From NCBI RefSeq assembly GCF_032884065.1, contig NC_088875.1, positions 42,233,424 to 42,297,423 on the forward strand: a DNA stretch of 64,000 bases. The letters are read 5' to 3'. This DNA is from Artemia franciscana (taxonomy: Eukaryota > Arthropoda > Branchiopoda > Anostraca > Artemiidae). A program made the translations under genes and the position numbers. The notes beneath the pieces were generated by a model. The model made no database searches. It was not told where the DNA came from and saw only the letters and a program-made list of their open reading frames with translations. This document shows positions 1-10,520 of this stretch, in pieces. Position 1 is the first letter of the stretch. Each line of letters starts with the position of its first letter.

Positions 1-776
1 TAAAAACTACAAAAAAACTAAAAAGAAAAAAAAACTAAAAACTAATAAAAAAACTAAAAAATCTAAAAATCTAAATAAACTAAAAAAGAAAAAAAAAGGA
101 AAAAAATAAAGGAGAAAAACAAAACTAAAAAACGAATGTATATACAGACCGGTACACCGGGATACAAATGACGACCGGGACACGGGGAATATAAATAACG
201 ACCGGGACACAGGGACACAACTACAACGGGGACACCGGGGGAAACAGGGGGATATAAATGACGACCGGGACAAAAAAACTAAAAAGAAATAAAAACTAAA
301 AACTAATAAAAAAAACTAAAAAATCTAAAAATCTAAATAAGCTAAAAAAGAAAAAAAAAGGAAAAAAATAAAGGAGAAAAACAAAACTAAAAAACGAATG
401 TATATACAGACCGGGACACCGGGATACAAATGATGACCGGGACCCGGGACACAGGGAATATAAATGACGACCGGGACACAGGGACACAACTACAACGGGG
501 ACACCGGGGGAAACAGGGGGATAACCTGACAATCTATTTATATGCAAAGACAATGGGACAGCAAAGAATGTTGTATATTCGCAAGTTTTACGTAGTTAAA
601 ACCATATATATATATATATATCTATATTCACAGGTGGGACATAGGGACACAACTACAATGGCGCGTAACTATTATGGCGCGTAACGACTTACGCGCGCGG
701 GGGGGCTTGGGGGGGGCGCGAAGCGCCCCCACCAACTAGGTGTTGGGGTGGCGCGAAGCGCCACCCCAACAGCTAG
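1..776 (+). mobile_element. Helitron-like element, 3' portion (5' end outside window)
   Basis: The 3' end is seen directly: a 13-bp perfect hairpin (arms 742-754 and 758-770, loop GAA) followed by CTAG at 773-776 and then T. This is the Helitron terminus of hairpin, CTRR and a T target base. The body is an A-rich minisatellite (units of about aaaaactaaaaa) and a second minisatellite of roughly 25 bp rich in gaccgggacac. A short helicase scrap follows. Positions 1-520 closely match 4269-4790, so the missing 5' part probably resembles 3719-4268. It encodes no working transposase and must have been mobilised in trans. Confidence 0.85.
525..599 (+). pseudogene. Helitron helicase, last ~24 codons only
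   Basis: These bases match the extreme C-terminus of the Helitron Pif1-like helicase seen better at 5994-6809. The frame runs PDNLF... to VVYSQVLRS and a TAA stop. Everything upstream of this point is replaced by minisatellite. It is a non-functional remnant marking the 3' end of the ancestral RepHel gene, about 175 bp before the element terminus. Confidence 0.7.
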
Positions 777-1233
<457 letters not shown>

Positions 1234-1321
<88 letters not shown>

Positions 1322-1339
1322 TAGAATTTCAGTGTTTTA

Positions 1340-1408
<69 letters not shown>
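1234..1408. repeat. (TA)n microsatellite split by a short repeat fragment
   Basis: Two TA tracts (1234-1316 and 1344-1408) flank a 27-bp fragment (ttagaatttcagtgttttac core). The fragment also begins the repeats at 2972 and 22525, so it looks like a truncated copy of that family. Confidence 0.85.
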
Positions 1409-1411
<3 letters not shown>

Positions 1412-1567
1412 GTTTTCACAGGTGTGACACAGGGACACAACTACAATGGCGCGTAACTAATATGGCGCGTAACGACTTACGCGCGCCGGGGGGCTTGGGG
1501 GGGGGGGTCGTGAAGCGCCCCCACCTACTAGGTGTTGGGGTGGCGCGAAACGCCACCCCAACAGCTA

Positions 1568-1568
<1 letters not shown>
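1409..1568 (+). mobile_element. Helitron-like 3' fragment (~160 bp)
   Basis: This holds the standard 3' region: cacaggtg...gacacagggacacaac, the GC-rich double hairpin, and CTAG at 1565-1568 followed by T. Upstream it runs straight into (TA)n. The junction at 1409 reads A-TC, which may be a minimal 5' end or coincidence. It is non-coding. Confidence 0.75.

Positions 1569-1602
<34 letters not shown>
1569..1602. repeat. (TA)n between two converging Helitron 3' ends
   Basis: A 34-bp TA tract bounded on the left by CTAG of a plus-strand element and on the right by CTAG of a minus-strand element. Confidence 0.95.
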
Positions 1603-1603
<1 letters not shown>

Positions 1604-2326
1604 TAGCTGTTGGGGTGGCGCTTCGCGCCACCCCAACACCTAGTTGGTGGGGGCGCTTCGCGCCCCCCCCAAGCCCCCCCGCGCGCGTAAGTCGTTACGC
1701 GCCATAATAGTTACGCGCCATTGTAGTTGTGTCCCTATGTCCCACCTGTGAATATAGATATATATATATATGGTTTTAACTACGTAAAACTTGCGAATAT
1801 ACAACATTCTTTGCTGTCCCATTGTCTTTGCATATAAATAGATTGTCAGGTTATCCCCTTTAGTTTTTTTTATTAGTTTTTAGTTTTTATTTCTTTTTAG
1901 TTTTTTTGTCCCGGTCGTCATTTATATCCCCCTGTTTCCCCCGGTGTCCCCGTTGTAGTTGTGTCCCTGTGTCCCGGTCGTTATTTATTTTTTAGTTTTT
2001 TACCTTTTTTTAGTTTTTTTAGTTTTTTAGCTTTTTTATTTTTTTTATTAGTTTTTAGTTTTTTTGTAGTTTTTGCCTTTTTTTTAGTTTTTTTAGTTTT
2101 TTAGCTTTTTTATTAGTTTTTAGTTTTTTTTGTAGTTTTTGCCTTTTTTTAGTTTTTTTAGTTTTTTAGCTTTTTTATTTTTTTTATTAGTTTTTAGTTT
2201 TTTTTTGTAGTTTTTGCCTTTTTTTAGTTTTTTCAGTTTTGACGTCACCTGATCCAGTTTTTTCAGGTGACGTCACCTGATCCACGATCCACAGATCCAC
2301 AGACAACTTATTTTTATATATATAGA
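1603..2326 (-). mobile_element. Non-autonomous Helitron-like element (724 bp)
   Basis: On the minus strand it starts with TC at 2326 (A before it) and the conserved head TCTATATATATAAAAATAAG. It ends with the perfect hairpin and CTAG at 1603-1606, followed by T. Near the 5' end is the palindrome CAGGTGACGTCACCTG (2264-2279). The interior is T-rich minisatellite, a short gtcccggtcg minisatellite and a helicase tail scrap near 1780-1850. It looks like a deleted relative of the element at 3719-5196. Confidence 0.85.
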
Positions 2327-2881
2327 TAGTTTTTTTTTTTACTTATGTCCTGGTCGTCATTTATACTCCCTGTGTCCCGGTGCTTTGTTGATTGCTAATC
2401 GAACATTCCTTTTGTCCTGGTCGCTTTCTCTTTGAGTGTCGTCATTTATTAGTTTTTTCCTTTTTTTTTAGTTTTTTATTGGTTTTTACCTTTATTTTAG
2501 CTTATTTTTCAGTTTTTTCCTTTTTTTTAGTTTTTTTTTATTTTTTATTTTTTTTAGTTTTTTACCTTTTTTTAGTTTTTTTAGTTTTTTTAGTTTTTTA
2601 GCTTTTTTACTTTTTTTATTAGTTTTTAGTTTTTTTTTGTAGTTTTTGCCTTTTTTTAGTTTTTTCAGTTTTTTTTTTAGTTTTTTATTGGTTTTTACCT
2701 TTTTAGTTTTTTTAGTTTTTTAGCTTTTTTATTTTTTTTATTAGTTTTTAGTTTTTTTTGTAGTTTTTGCCTTTTTTTAGTTTTTTCAGTTTTGACGTCA
2801 CCTAATCCAGTTTTTTCAGGTGACGTCACCTGACACATCCATCCACACATCCACAGACAGACAGACAACTTATTTTTATAT

Positions 2882-2884
<3 letters not shown>
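2327..2884 (-). mobile_element. Helitron-like 5' segment lacking its own 3' end
   Basis: On the minus strand it begins A^TC at 2884 with the head TCTATATAAAAATAAGTTGT and palindrome CAGGTGACGTCACCTG at 2817-2832. It runs through A-rich minisatellite and a few codons of helicase (cgattagcaatcaacaaagc). It then meets the 5' end of the next element at 2326 with no hairpin-CTAG between. The same arrangement occurs inverted at 3160-3718. Confidence 0.75.
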
Positions 2885-2974
<90 letters not shown>

Positions 2975-3159
2975 TTAGAATTTCAGTGTTTTACAGTGCT
3001 AATTTTGATTTTATCCCAATTGAGGTTAAGATTGTAACCTCAATCTTACAAGGTAAAATGTTAAGATTTGGATTATAATTTTTTTTCCAGACAGCTAATT
3101 TCTTAAGAATTTTGCAATTTTTCGCAATTTTTCCTTTATATATTTTCCATATATATATA
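2885..3159. repeat. (TA)n plus internally deleted copy of a dispersed repeat
   Basis: TA tract 2885-2971 is followed by about 185 bp that match both ends of the longer repeat at 22525-23778. The left end shares ttgattttatcccaattgag and the right end shares cgcaatttttcctttata. The middle of that repeat is missing here. The block lies between two Helitron 5' ends pointing outward. Confidence 0.75.
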
Positions 3160-3718
3160 TCTATATATATAAAAATAAGTTGTCTGTGGATGGATGGATG
3201 GATGGATGTGTCAGGTGACGTCACCTGAAAAAACTGGATTAGGTGACGTTAAAACTGAAAAAACTAAAAAAAGGCAAAAACTACAAAAAAAACTAAAAAC
3301 TAATAAAAAAAATAAAAAAGCTAAAAAACTAAAAAAACTATAAAGGTAAAAACCAATAAAAAACTAAAAAAAAAACTGAAAAAACTAAAAAAAGGCAAAA
3401 ACTACAAAAAAAAACTAAAAACTAATAAAAAAAGTAAAAAAGCTAAAAAACTAAAAAAACTAAAAAAACTAAAAAAAGGTAAAAAACTAAAAAAAATAAA
3501 AAATAAAAAAAAACTAAAAAAAAGGAAAAAACTGAAAAATAAGCTAAAATAAAGGTAAAAACCAATAAAAAACTAAAAAAAAAGGAAAAAACTAATAAAT
3601 GACGACACTCAAAGAGAAAGCGACCAGGACAAAAGGAATGTTCGATTAGCAATCAACAAAGCACCGGGACACAGGGAGTATAAATGACGACCAGGACATA
3701 AGTAAAAAAAAAAAACTA
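3160..3718 (+). mobile_element. Helitron-like 5' segment lacking its own 3' end
   Basis: Starts A^TC at 3160 with TCTATATATATAAAAATAAG, then the palindrome CAGGTGACGTCACCTG at 3212-3227, A-rich minisatellite, and a helicase scrap near 3640. It stops at the 5' end of the following element (3719). It is the inverted counterpart of 2327-2884. Confidence 0.75.
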
Positions 3719-5195
3719 TCTATATATATAAAAATAAGTTGTCTGTGGATCTGTGGATCGTGGATCAGGTGACGTCACCTGAAAAAACTGGATCAGGTGA
3801 CGTCAAAACTGAAAAAACTAAAAAAAAGGCAAAAACTACAAAAAAAACTAAAAACTAATAAAAAAAATAAAAAAGCTAAAAAACTAAAAAAACTAAAAAA
3901 AGGCAAAAACTACAAAAAAAACTAAAAACTAATAAAAAAGCTAAAAAACTAAAAAAACTAAAAAAAAAGGCAAAAACTACAAAAAAACTAAAAACTAATA
4001 AAAAAAATAAAAAAGCTAAAAAACTAAAAAAACTAAAAAAACTAAAAAAAGGTAAAAAACTAAAAAAACTAAAAACTAAAAAAAAACTAAAAAAGGTAAA
4101 AACTAAAAGAACTAAAAAAGAAAAAAATAAATGACGACACTCAAAGAGAAAGCGACCAGGACAAAAGGAATGTTCGATTAGCAATCAACAAAGCACCGGG
4201 ACACAGGGAGTATAAATGACGACCAGGACACAAGTAAAAAAAAAAATTAACAAAACTAAAAAGAAGGTAAAAACTACAAAAAAACTAAAAAGAAAAAAAA
4301 ACTAAAAACTAATAAAAAAACTAAAAAATCTAAAAATCTAAATAAACTAAAAAAGAAAAAAAAAGGAAAAAAATAAAGGAGAAAAACAAAACTAAAAAAC
4401 GAATGTATATACAGACCGGTACACCGGGATACAAATGACGACCGGGACACAGGGAATATAAATAACGACCGGGACACAGGGACACAACTACAACGGGGAC
4501 ACCGGGGGAAACAGGGGGATATAAATGACGACCGGGACAAAAAAACTAAAAAGAAATAAAAACTAAAAACTAATAAAAAAAACTAAAAAATCTAAAAATC
4601 TAAATAAGCTAAAAAAGAAAAAAAAAGGAAAAAAATAAAGGAGAAAAACAAAACTAAAAAACGAATGTATATACAGACCGGGACACCGGGATACAAATGA
4701 TGACCGGGACCCGGGACACAGGGAATATAAATGACGACCGGGACACAGGGACACAACTACAACGGGGACACCGGGGGAAACAGGGGGATGTAAATGACGA
4801 CCGGGACACCGGGACAGGGAATGGTCGATTAGCAATCACCATCAACAAAGCTCAAGGGCAATCATTAGAATCATGAGGTATAGATCTGAATACAGATTGT
4901 TTTCCCATGGACCATTATATGTTGCATGTTCAAGAGTCGGTAAACCTGACAATCTATTTATATGCAAAGACAATGGGACAGCAAAGGATGTTGTATATTC
5001 GCAAGTTTTACGTAGTTAAAACCATATATATATATATATATCTATATTCACAGGTGGGACATAGGGACACAACTACAATGGCGCGTAACTATTATGGCGC
5101 GTAACGACTTACGCGCGCGGGGGGGCTTGGGGGGGGCGCGAAGCGCCCCCACCAACTAGGTGTTGGGGTGGCGCGAAGCGCCACCCCAACAGCTA

Positions 5196-5196
<1 letters not shown>
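3719..5196 (+). mobile_element. Non-autonomous Helitron-like element (1,478 bp), both ends present
   Basis: The 5' end is A^TC at 3719 with the conserved head; the 3' end is hairpin plus CTAG at 5193-5196 followed by T. A second, upstream hairpin-CTAG sits 37 bp earlier (CTAG at 5156-5159), giving a doubled terminator. The interior holds the subterminal palindrome (3766-3781), large A-rich minisatellite blocks, a tandemly duplicated internal block, and the last ~64 codons of the helicase. There is no Rep domain and there are no helicase motifs I-IV, so it cannot move by itself. Confidence 0.88.
4826..5019 (+). pseudogene. Helitron Pif1-like helicase, C-terminal remnant
   Basis: Translation starting at the cgattagca junction gives RLAITINKAQGQSLES, then a stop (TGA), then GIDLNTDCFP. 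A frame change leads to LYVACSRVGKPDN and an end at VVYSQVLRS-TAA. These are superfamily 1 helicase motif V (TINKAQGQSL) and motif VI (LYVACSRVG) of the RepHel protein. The frame is broken by one stop and at least one indel. The same left breakpoint recurs in copies at about 3640 and 4180, which suggests one ancestral deletion inherited by the family. Confidence 0.8.
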
Positions 5197-5284
<88 letters not shown>

Positions 5285-5290
5285 TATATA
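5197..5290. repeat. (TA)n between two converging Helitron 3' ends
   Basis: A TA tract with one CA interruption, bounded by the CTAG ends of a plus-strand element (5196) and a minus-strand element (5291). Confidence 0.95.
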
Positions 5291-5615
5291 CTAGCTGTTG
5301 GGGTGGCGCTTCGCGCCACCCCAACACCTAGTTGGTGGAGTGCTTCGCGCCCCCCCAAGCCCCCCCGCGCGCGTAAGTCGTTACGCGCCATATTAGTTAC
5401 GCGACATTGTAGTTGTGTCCCTGTGGCCCACCTGTGAATATAGATAGATTTATATATGTGTTTCAAACTACGTAAAAATTGCGAATATACAACATTCTTG
5501 GCTTTCCCATTGTCTGTCCATATACAAAGCCGTATGTACTAATAATGACGTCATATGCAAACGCTCTTTTTACAAACAAACAAACATGCATACACACAAC
5601 TCGTTTTTATATAGA
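5291..5615 (-). mobile_element. Short Helitron-like element (325 bp)
   Basis: On the minus strand it starts with TC near 5615 (head TCTATATAAAAACGAGTTGT). The exact base is ambiguous because the flank is an AGAT repeat. It ends with hairpin and CTAG at 5291-5294, followed by T. The head belongs to a different subfamily (AACGAG rather than AATAAG) from its neighbours but the 3' end is shared. A TGACGTCA site lies near 5546. It contains no coding sequence beyond a few helicase-tail bases. Confidence 0.75.
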
Positions 5616-5646
5616 TAGATAGATAGATAGATACAATACAAATTAA

Positions 5647-6051
5647 CTACGTAAAACTTGTGAATATACAACAGTCTTCGCTGTCCCATTGTCTGTGTTG
5701 CAATCTTTTAAATTGAAAAAGCAGATCCGTTGGAATCATGGGAATGCGAGGAATAAGAACAGCCTCACCCTCATAAGGCCCTGTCAAGATTGTGGCCTCT
5801 ATTAGGTTTTCCATTGTTTTTTTTACGGCAAGTCGCGTGCCATTGCAAAGCTTTGGTGGGTTGATATTTCTTAAAAGTATTATTGGTACGCCTATTTTTA
5901 GTTGTAGCACGTGTGGTGGAAACCCTGAAGGATCTATGGAATTTAAAAATTCAGATGGATAATTAACCGCTTCATTTGGTTCCGAAATACAAATTAACTG
6001 CGTAAAACTTGCGAATATACAACATTCTTCGCTGTCCAATTCTCGCTGCAT
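5647..6051 (-). pseudogene. Duplicated partial helicase segment
   Basis: Positions 5699-5985 repeat 6204-6490 at an offset of about 505 bp with few substitutions, encoding the EPNEAVNYPSEFLNSID to FQFKRLQ stretch again. The copy then skips the motif V/VI block and rejoins the terminal WDSEDCC... stretch in a shifted frame. This is a tandem partial duplication with an internal deletion, so it cannot make a working helicase. The open frame drawn across 6051-5647 joins the end of one copy to the next. Confidence 0.75.
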
Positions 6052-6809
6052 ATAAATAGATTGTCAGGTTTACCGACCCTCGAACATGCAACGTACAATT
6101 GTCCATGGGAAAAACAATCAGTATTAAGATCAATACCACATTTTTTTAATGATTGACCTTGAGCTTTGTTAATGGTGATTGCAAATGCTAATCGAATTGG
6201 GAATTGCAATCTTTTAAATTGAAAAGGCAGATCCGTTGGAATCACGGGAATGCGAGGAATAAGAACAGCCTCACCCTCAAAAGTCCCTGTCAGGATTGTG
6301 GCCTCTATTAGGTTTTCCATTGTTTTTTTTACGGCAAGTCGAGTGCCATTGCAAAGCTTTGGTGGGTTTATATTTCTTAAAAGTATTATTGGTACGCCTA
6401 TTTTTAGTTGTAGCACGTGTGGTGGAAACCCTGAAAGATCTATGGAATTTAAAAATTCAGATGGATAATTAACCGCTTCATTTGGTTCCAAAACTGTGTC
6501 GACTGACTTGTAAAGGACTGCCTGGTCTTGAATCTTGGTCAAAACATTATTGTTGATTTCGTGGACGTCTATATTTTTGGGTGCGAGAATCGCTCTTTCA
6601 CTTAGCCATTTATTATTTTTATAATTTTTTAGAATATTCGGAAATACTTTTTCAATCAATTCATTTTTGGACGTCACTAAATTACAGAAATCAGCAGGTA
6701 GTTGTATACGTCCTGAAATTGAGTCTACTGGGAGCTTTCCGTTTCCCATTGCCAGCAATTGATCTGAAAATGTTTGACCAGAGTCATCGTTTTGCAATCG
6801 GACACGCAT
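5994..6809 (-). pseudogene. Helitron RepHel C-terminal Pif1-like helicase fragment (271 codons)
   Basis: This is the best-preserved Helitron coding piece. The frame begins inside the protein (MRVRLQNDDS), which matches no natural N-terminus; the Rep (HUH) nuclease and helicase motifs I-III are absent. Visible parts are WLSERAILAPKN, GVPIILLRNINPPKLCNGTR, motif V FAITINKAQGQSL (about residues 206-219) and motif VI LYVACSRVGKPDN. The C-terminus VVYSQVLRS is the same one seen in every other copy. In full-length elements this helicase unwinds DNA during rolling-circle transposition in the nucleus. The open length suggests a fairly recent loss, or acquisition from an active relative. Family assignment is firm; function here is very unlikely. 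Confidence 0.88.
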
Positions 6810-7047
6810 ATTTGTAGTTAACTTTAATGTTTTTACGTGTGCCCATAGACTCTTTGAGCATCTTCATCAGTCATTGTAAACTTAAAAATTAATAGATTTC
6901 TACGCGAACATATGTCTTATATAACTTGAATGACGTCACCTTCAAAGCAAAAATGACGGCAACTAATTTCATGACGTCAGCCGAAACATGACGTCACCTG
7001 ATCCACAGATCCACAGACAGACAGACAACTTATTTTTATATATATAG

Positions 7048-7246
<199 letters not shown>

Positions 7247-7770
7247 TTCTACATCTGCTTGATATAAGCCTAGATAGTAAATTATATTGGATGTTTGTTC
7301 TTCTGTTCTACAAAATAAAGTTTTTCATTCAAATTCTTTGTCTCTATCTCAATTTTTAGACCATGAATTTTCTTTCAAATATTCATGGACATTAAAAAAA
7401 ATCAGGAGTTTGGCCAAAATTCAGTTTTATAAAATATAATTTCTTACTTTATAATACTGAGCTTACCTTTGAATGCGCTTACGTATTATATTTTATTTGT
7501 TGTACAGGGTTTGCTGAAATGAAAAGGTGAATTTTTTATTTCATGGACTACGCAGCTTCGAATGCCAATGTTTGTTTTTTCCTTTGGTTAATATCTTCCA
7601 TTCGGTAAATATCAATTTGGATTTACCAAATCCAAATAACTTTGTCTTCGGTAAATGCTACCAAAACTTTTTGTTCCCTTTTGAAGTCAGAAATTGAAAT
7701 GAAAGTACTGATTCCCTCAAATGTCTTATATAACAGGCAAGGAAGGTGAAAGAAATAAAAAAATATTTTT
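7247..7770. repeat. Dispersed repeat, copy 1
   Basis: Begins ctacatctgcttgatataag. Closely matched by 28496-29015 and, more divergent, by 32360-32650. All three copies begin next to TA-rich sequence or a Helitron 5' end. No coding sequence was recognised. Confidence 0.8.
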
Positions 7771-9400
7771 GGATCCGGCTAGTTAATAATGATGATAATA
7801 GTAATTTATTTATAACCCACCTTTATACAAAACAAACGGAGTAAATTACACTAAAAAGGAAGAAAAAATCAAATACACAGAAGCATAGATAACTTAAACC
7901 TTAATCACAGACAAAAACACAAGGATAATATTATAGTTTGTGCCTAGGGAGGCATAGGCATATCTTTTTAAACAAGCAATAAGCAACTCAAACGATTGGA
8001 TAATGTTTTTAGCAACATACCTTTCAATAATACGTGTACTACGATACAAAGTGGAAAGGTATAGTAAAAATTTGCAATATCTAAAATAAACAATATGGTT
8101 CTAGCACAAATCATTCTTGGTCCATAATGAATACATTCCACTTAAAAACAAGACAGAAAGGTCACACTATGTGGAATACATTTTAGCTAAAGCTTGGCGT
8201 GAATGTTTTCCACGGTTAGGCACAATTTTTTTCATATTCAATCTGCAATTTTCTTTAAGATCTCTCAGAACCTGAAGTCGAAAAAAGCGAGTGCTGTAGC
8301 AGTAATAGCAATTTATTAAAAAAAAGAGACAAAATCAATCGGTAGCACACCAAAAGCTTTGCTTGCGAGGGTATACTAATAACAAAAAAGAAAAAAAAAA
8401 TACACTAGAAGAAAAAAAACAAAAAAACAATTATAACCTATCATAAGCAAAAAGGGTGAAACAATGTACCGAAAAATAAATACATAAATAATCATTCACA
8501 ATAAAACAACACAATATCGTAATCCCAAAACAAAAAACACAATAAGCAGTTATTGTCAATTTTAATTCTATCTATATCAGTCTGTTTCGAAGGTATACTT
8601 ACCAAGCAACCCCACACTAATCCATGTAGAATAAATACTAATCCCTAACCACCGTAAACTCGCAACATGAGTTCTAATTACTGAGGATCCACAGGAAAAA
8701 TTATGAGCTAATGATTTGGGATTAAAAACTAAACTCGCATTTATCAACATTCAAAAGCAGACCAACATCCTGAGACATCATATAAATATGTTGCACAAAT
8801 AATGACAAAATAAAGTTGGTTCGGCTTAAAAATAGTAGGTCGTTCGTCTACGAAATATAAGACACATAAGATAAATTATAAAAATACAAAGGTTTGATTC
8901 CTCATAACAGATTTCGAATGCAAGCACTAAATAGATATGGGGATAACACTCCACTCTGCCGTACTCCAAATTGCACTGGCGTATTACCGTAGTATCCTAT
9001 ATCAGATTTTAAACAAAGAAACTAATTACTATACCAGAATTTAAGCACATGTATGACAGAAGAGGTCATTCAAAACTCTGACAAATAGTGCCACACTTGT
9101 GTCTGGAAAATACTATGGAAATCTTTAGACAAATACAAAGCGCAAATATGTAATTCATAACCGTTGGACTGGGCATAATTAAAAATTCAGGCTAAAACCT
9201 TATGTACATGCTGGCACCCAATACGAGGTTGAAACCCGAATTGGTTCGTAGTTAGTTCTTGACTATATGGAAGCAGATCATATTCAAACATTTCTCCGAT
9301 GTCTGTTTTATCGAAATAATCGATTTGGTAACTTACCACTCAAAATTGAATTTTCTTTGCTCATATAACTAAAAGATTTTTTCTCCATGATAATATTTCT
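7771..9400 (-). mobile_element. Degenerate LINE, 3' half
   Basis: On the minus strand this runs from a reverse-transcriptase fossil (8925-9315) to a 3' end near 7780 that finishes in a short ATTATCATC-type repeat. The 3' region (…tttactccgtttg…aaataaattactattatc) resembles that of the LINE at 23971-28030. Positions 7771-8592 are duplicated at 29020-29825. Many frame breaks are present. Confidence 0.65.
8925..9315 (-). pseudogene. Reverse transcriptase fossil (non-LTR)
   Basis: Minus-strand translation shows FEYDLLPYSQELTTNQFGFQ continuing to PRIGCQHVHKVLA near 9190-9300. These match the RT fingers and palm region of LINEs (compare HQFGFRPGLGCAHA in the element at 24124-25605). After broken frames, VQFGVRQSGVLSPYLFS appears at about 8928-8985, the RT motif B region. 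The catalytic YxDD box was not found. It is clearly dead and probably related to the LINE further right. Confidence 0.7.
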
Positions 9401-10385
9401 GAGATTAGGGCTTTAAGACAAAAAAAATTCTTCCTAGCTAAAATTAGCCAAAGAATTAATAAACAGAATTATCTCGTGTGAATGAAAAAGGTTCAAAAGT
9501 GATTCTAAAAATTTCAAGGATTTAAGTATGCACTTCTCTCGGTGGGGGGGGGGGCAATAGATAGAATTAACAAATTTCATTTCAGAGTTAAATTTAATCG
9601 GTTGATAATTACAAATTTTTGATGAAAACGCCTTCCTGGCTTTGTTGAAATATACGATGTTTGGTGAAATGTGACATTTTTTTTAGTGTTATAACAAGAA
9701 TAATTAATTTAATTTTTGTAGTTGGTAAAATCAGTCAAGGAATACTGATCTCAGTTCCTGAGAGAGCAACGATTACAAGCTTGAAAAAATGCCAAGTGAC
9801 GCAAAACGCTAGATGGCGCTGATGTTTTCTCCAATACTAGTGGCAGTTACCACTCTAATAAGTTATCCACACTCTTTGAAAATTCCGCATTCTCGAGCAC
9901 ACTGGCAAATGGTGAAATGTCTCAGCACCAGATCCATCTGATTCTCGGTGTATCAAAATAGAATACTGCAATGAAACTTTTCCAAAAAAAAATTACAAAG
10001 AAAAGTAGGGTTGACACCCACCATGGCTTTGATTGATATTTCTTTATCAGAATTTTCTTTCTGATATTTCAGAAGTCTCCCCCTAGAAAAATATCTACTG
10101 CAAGAGTAAATTCAACACTTAGTTTTAATTCCTTTTTCACCGAATTTCCCTCTTTATCGGTGATTTATCTTCTGACCTGAGCCGTCAGACATTATGATTT
10201 GCTCTATAGTAGCATACTGCTTCCCCTTCACTTTCATAGTTTATGTCGGCTTTCTCTAGTGATATCGATCATTTATTGGATTGTCCTGTTTTCCCTTGGG
10301 CCCATCGTCCTTGTTTTTTAGTTATTGCCGTGATCTTCATTTTCGCAGATAAAAAATCTAATCTGATAAAAAAGCTAATCTGATA
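9401..10385. other. No recognised feature
   Basis: AT-rich sequence with one G run (about 9542-9552). I see no sustained coding frame, terminal repeat or tandem structure. Confidence 0.5.
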
Positions 10386-10520
10386 CAAAATGTCCACATT
10401 TATTACAGTTAAAACAAGTAATGTCAACACTGTTCTTGTTTTTGGCCATGTTTTCCAACATCTTTACTTAGGCAATTCGTGCTATAGTGGCCGACAGTGT
10501 TGCAATGGTAGAAACAAATT
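10386..10520 (-). pseudogene. Possible Gag zinc-knuckle fossil
   Basis: Minus-strand frames show two knuckle-like motifs: CFYHCNTVGHYSTNC near 10505-10460 and, in another frame, ITCFNCNKCGHFVSD near 10435-10385. The second ends in a stop where the last cysteine should be; the first has an extra residue in CX2C. Paired CX2CX4HX4C motifs are typical of LTR-retrotransposon Gag and also of some LINE ORF1 proteins. The flanks show no LTR, protease or RT that I can identify. Treat as a short fossil of uncertain class. Confidence 0.4.

Noticed and set aside
4400-4800. CRISPR-like regularly spaced repeats
   Set aside because: Spacing is that of a degenerate minisatellite with no unique spacers, and the DNA is eukaryotic.
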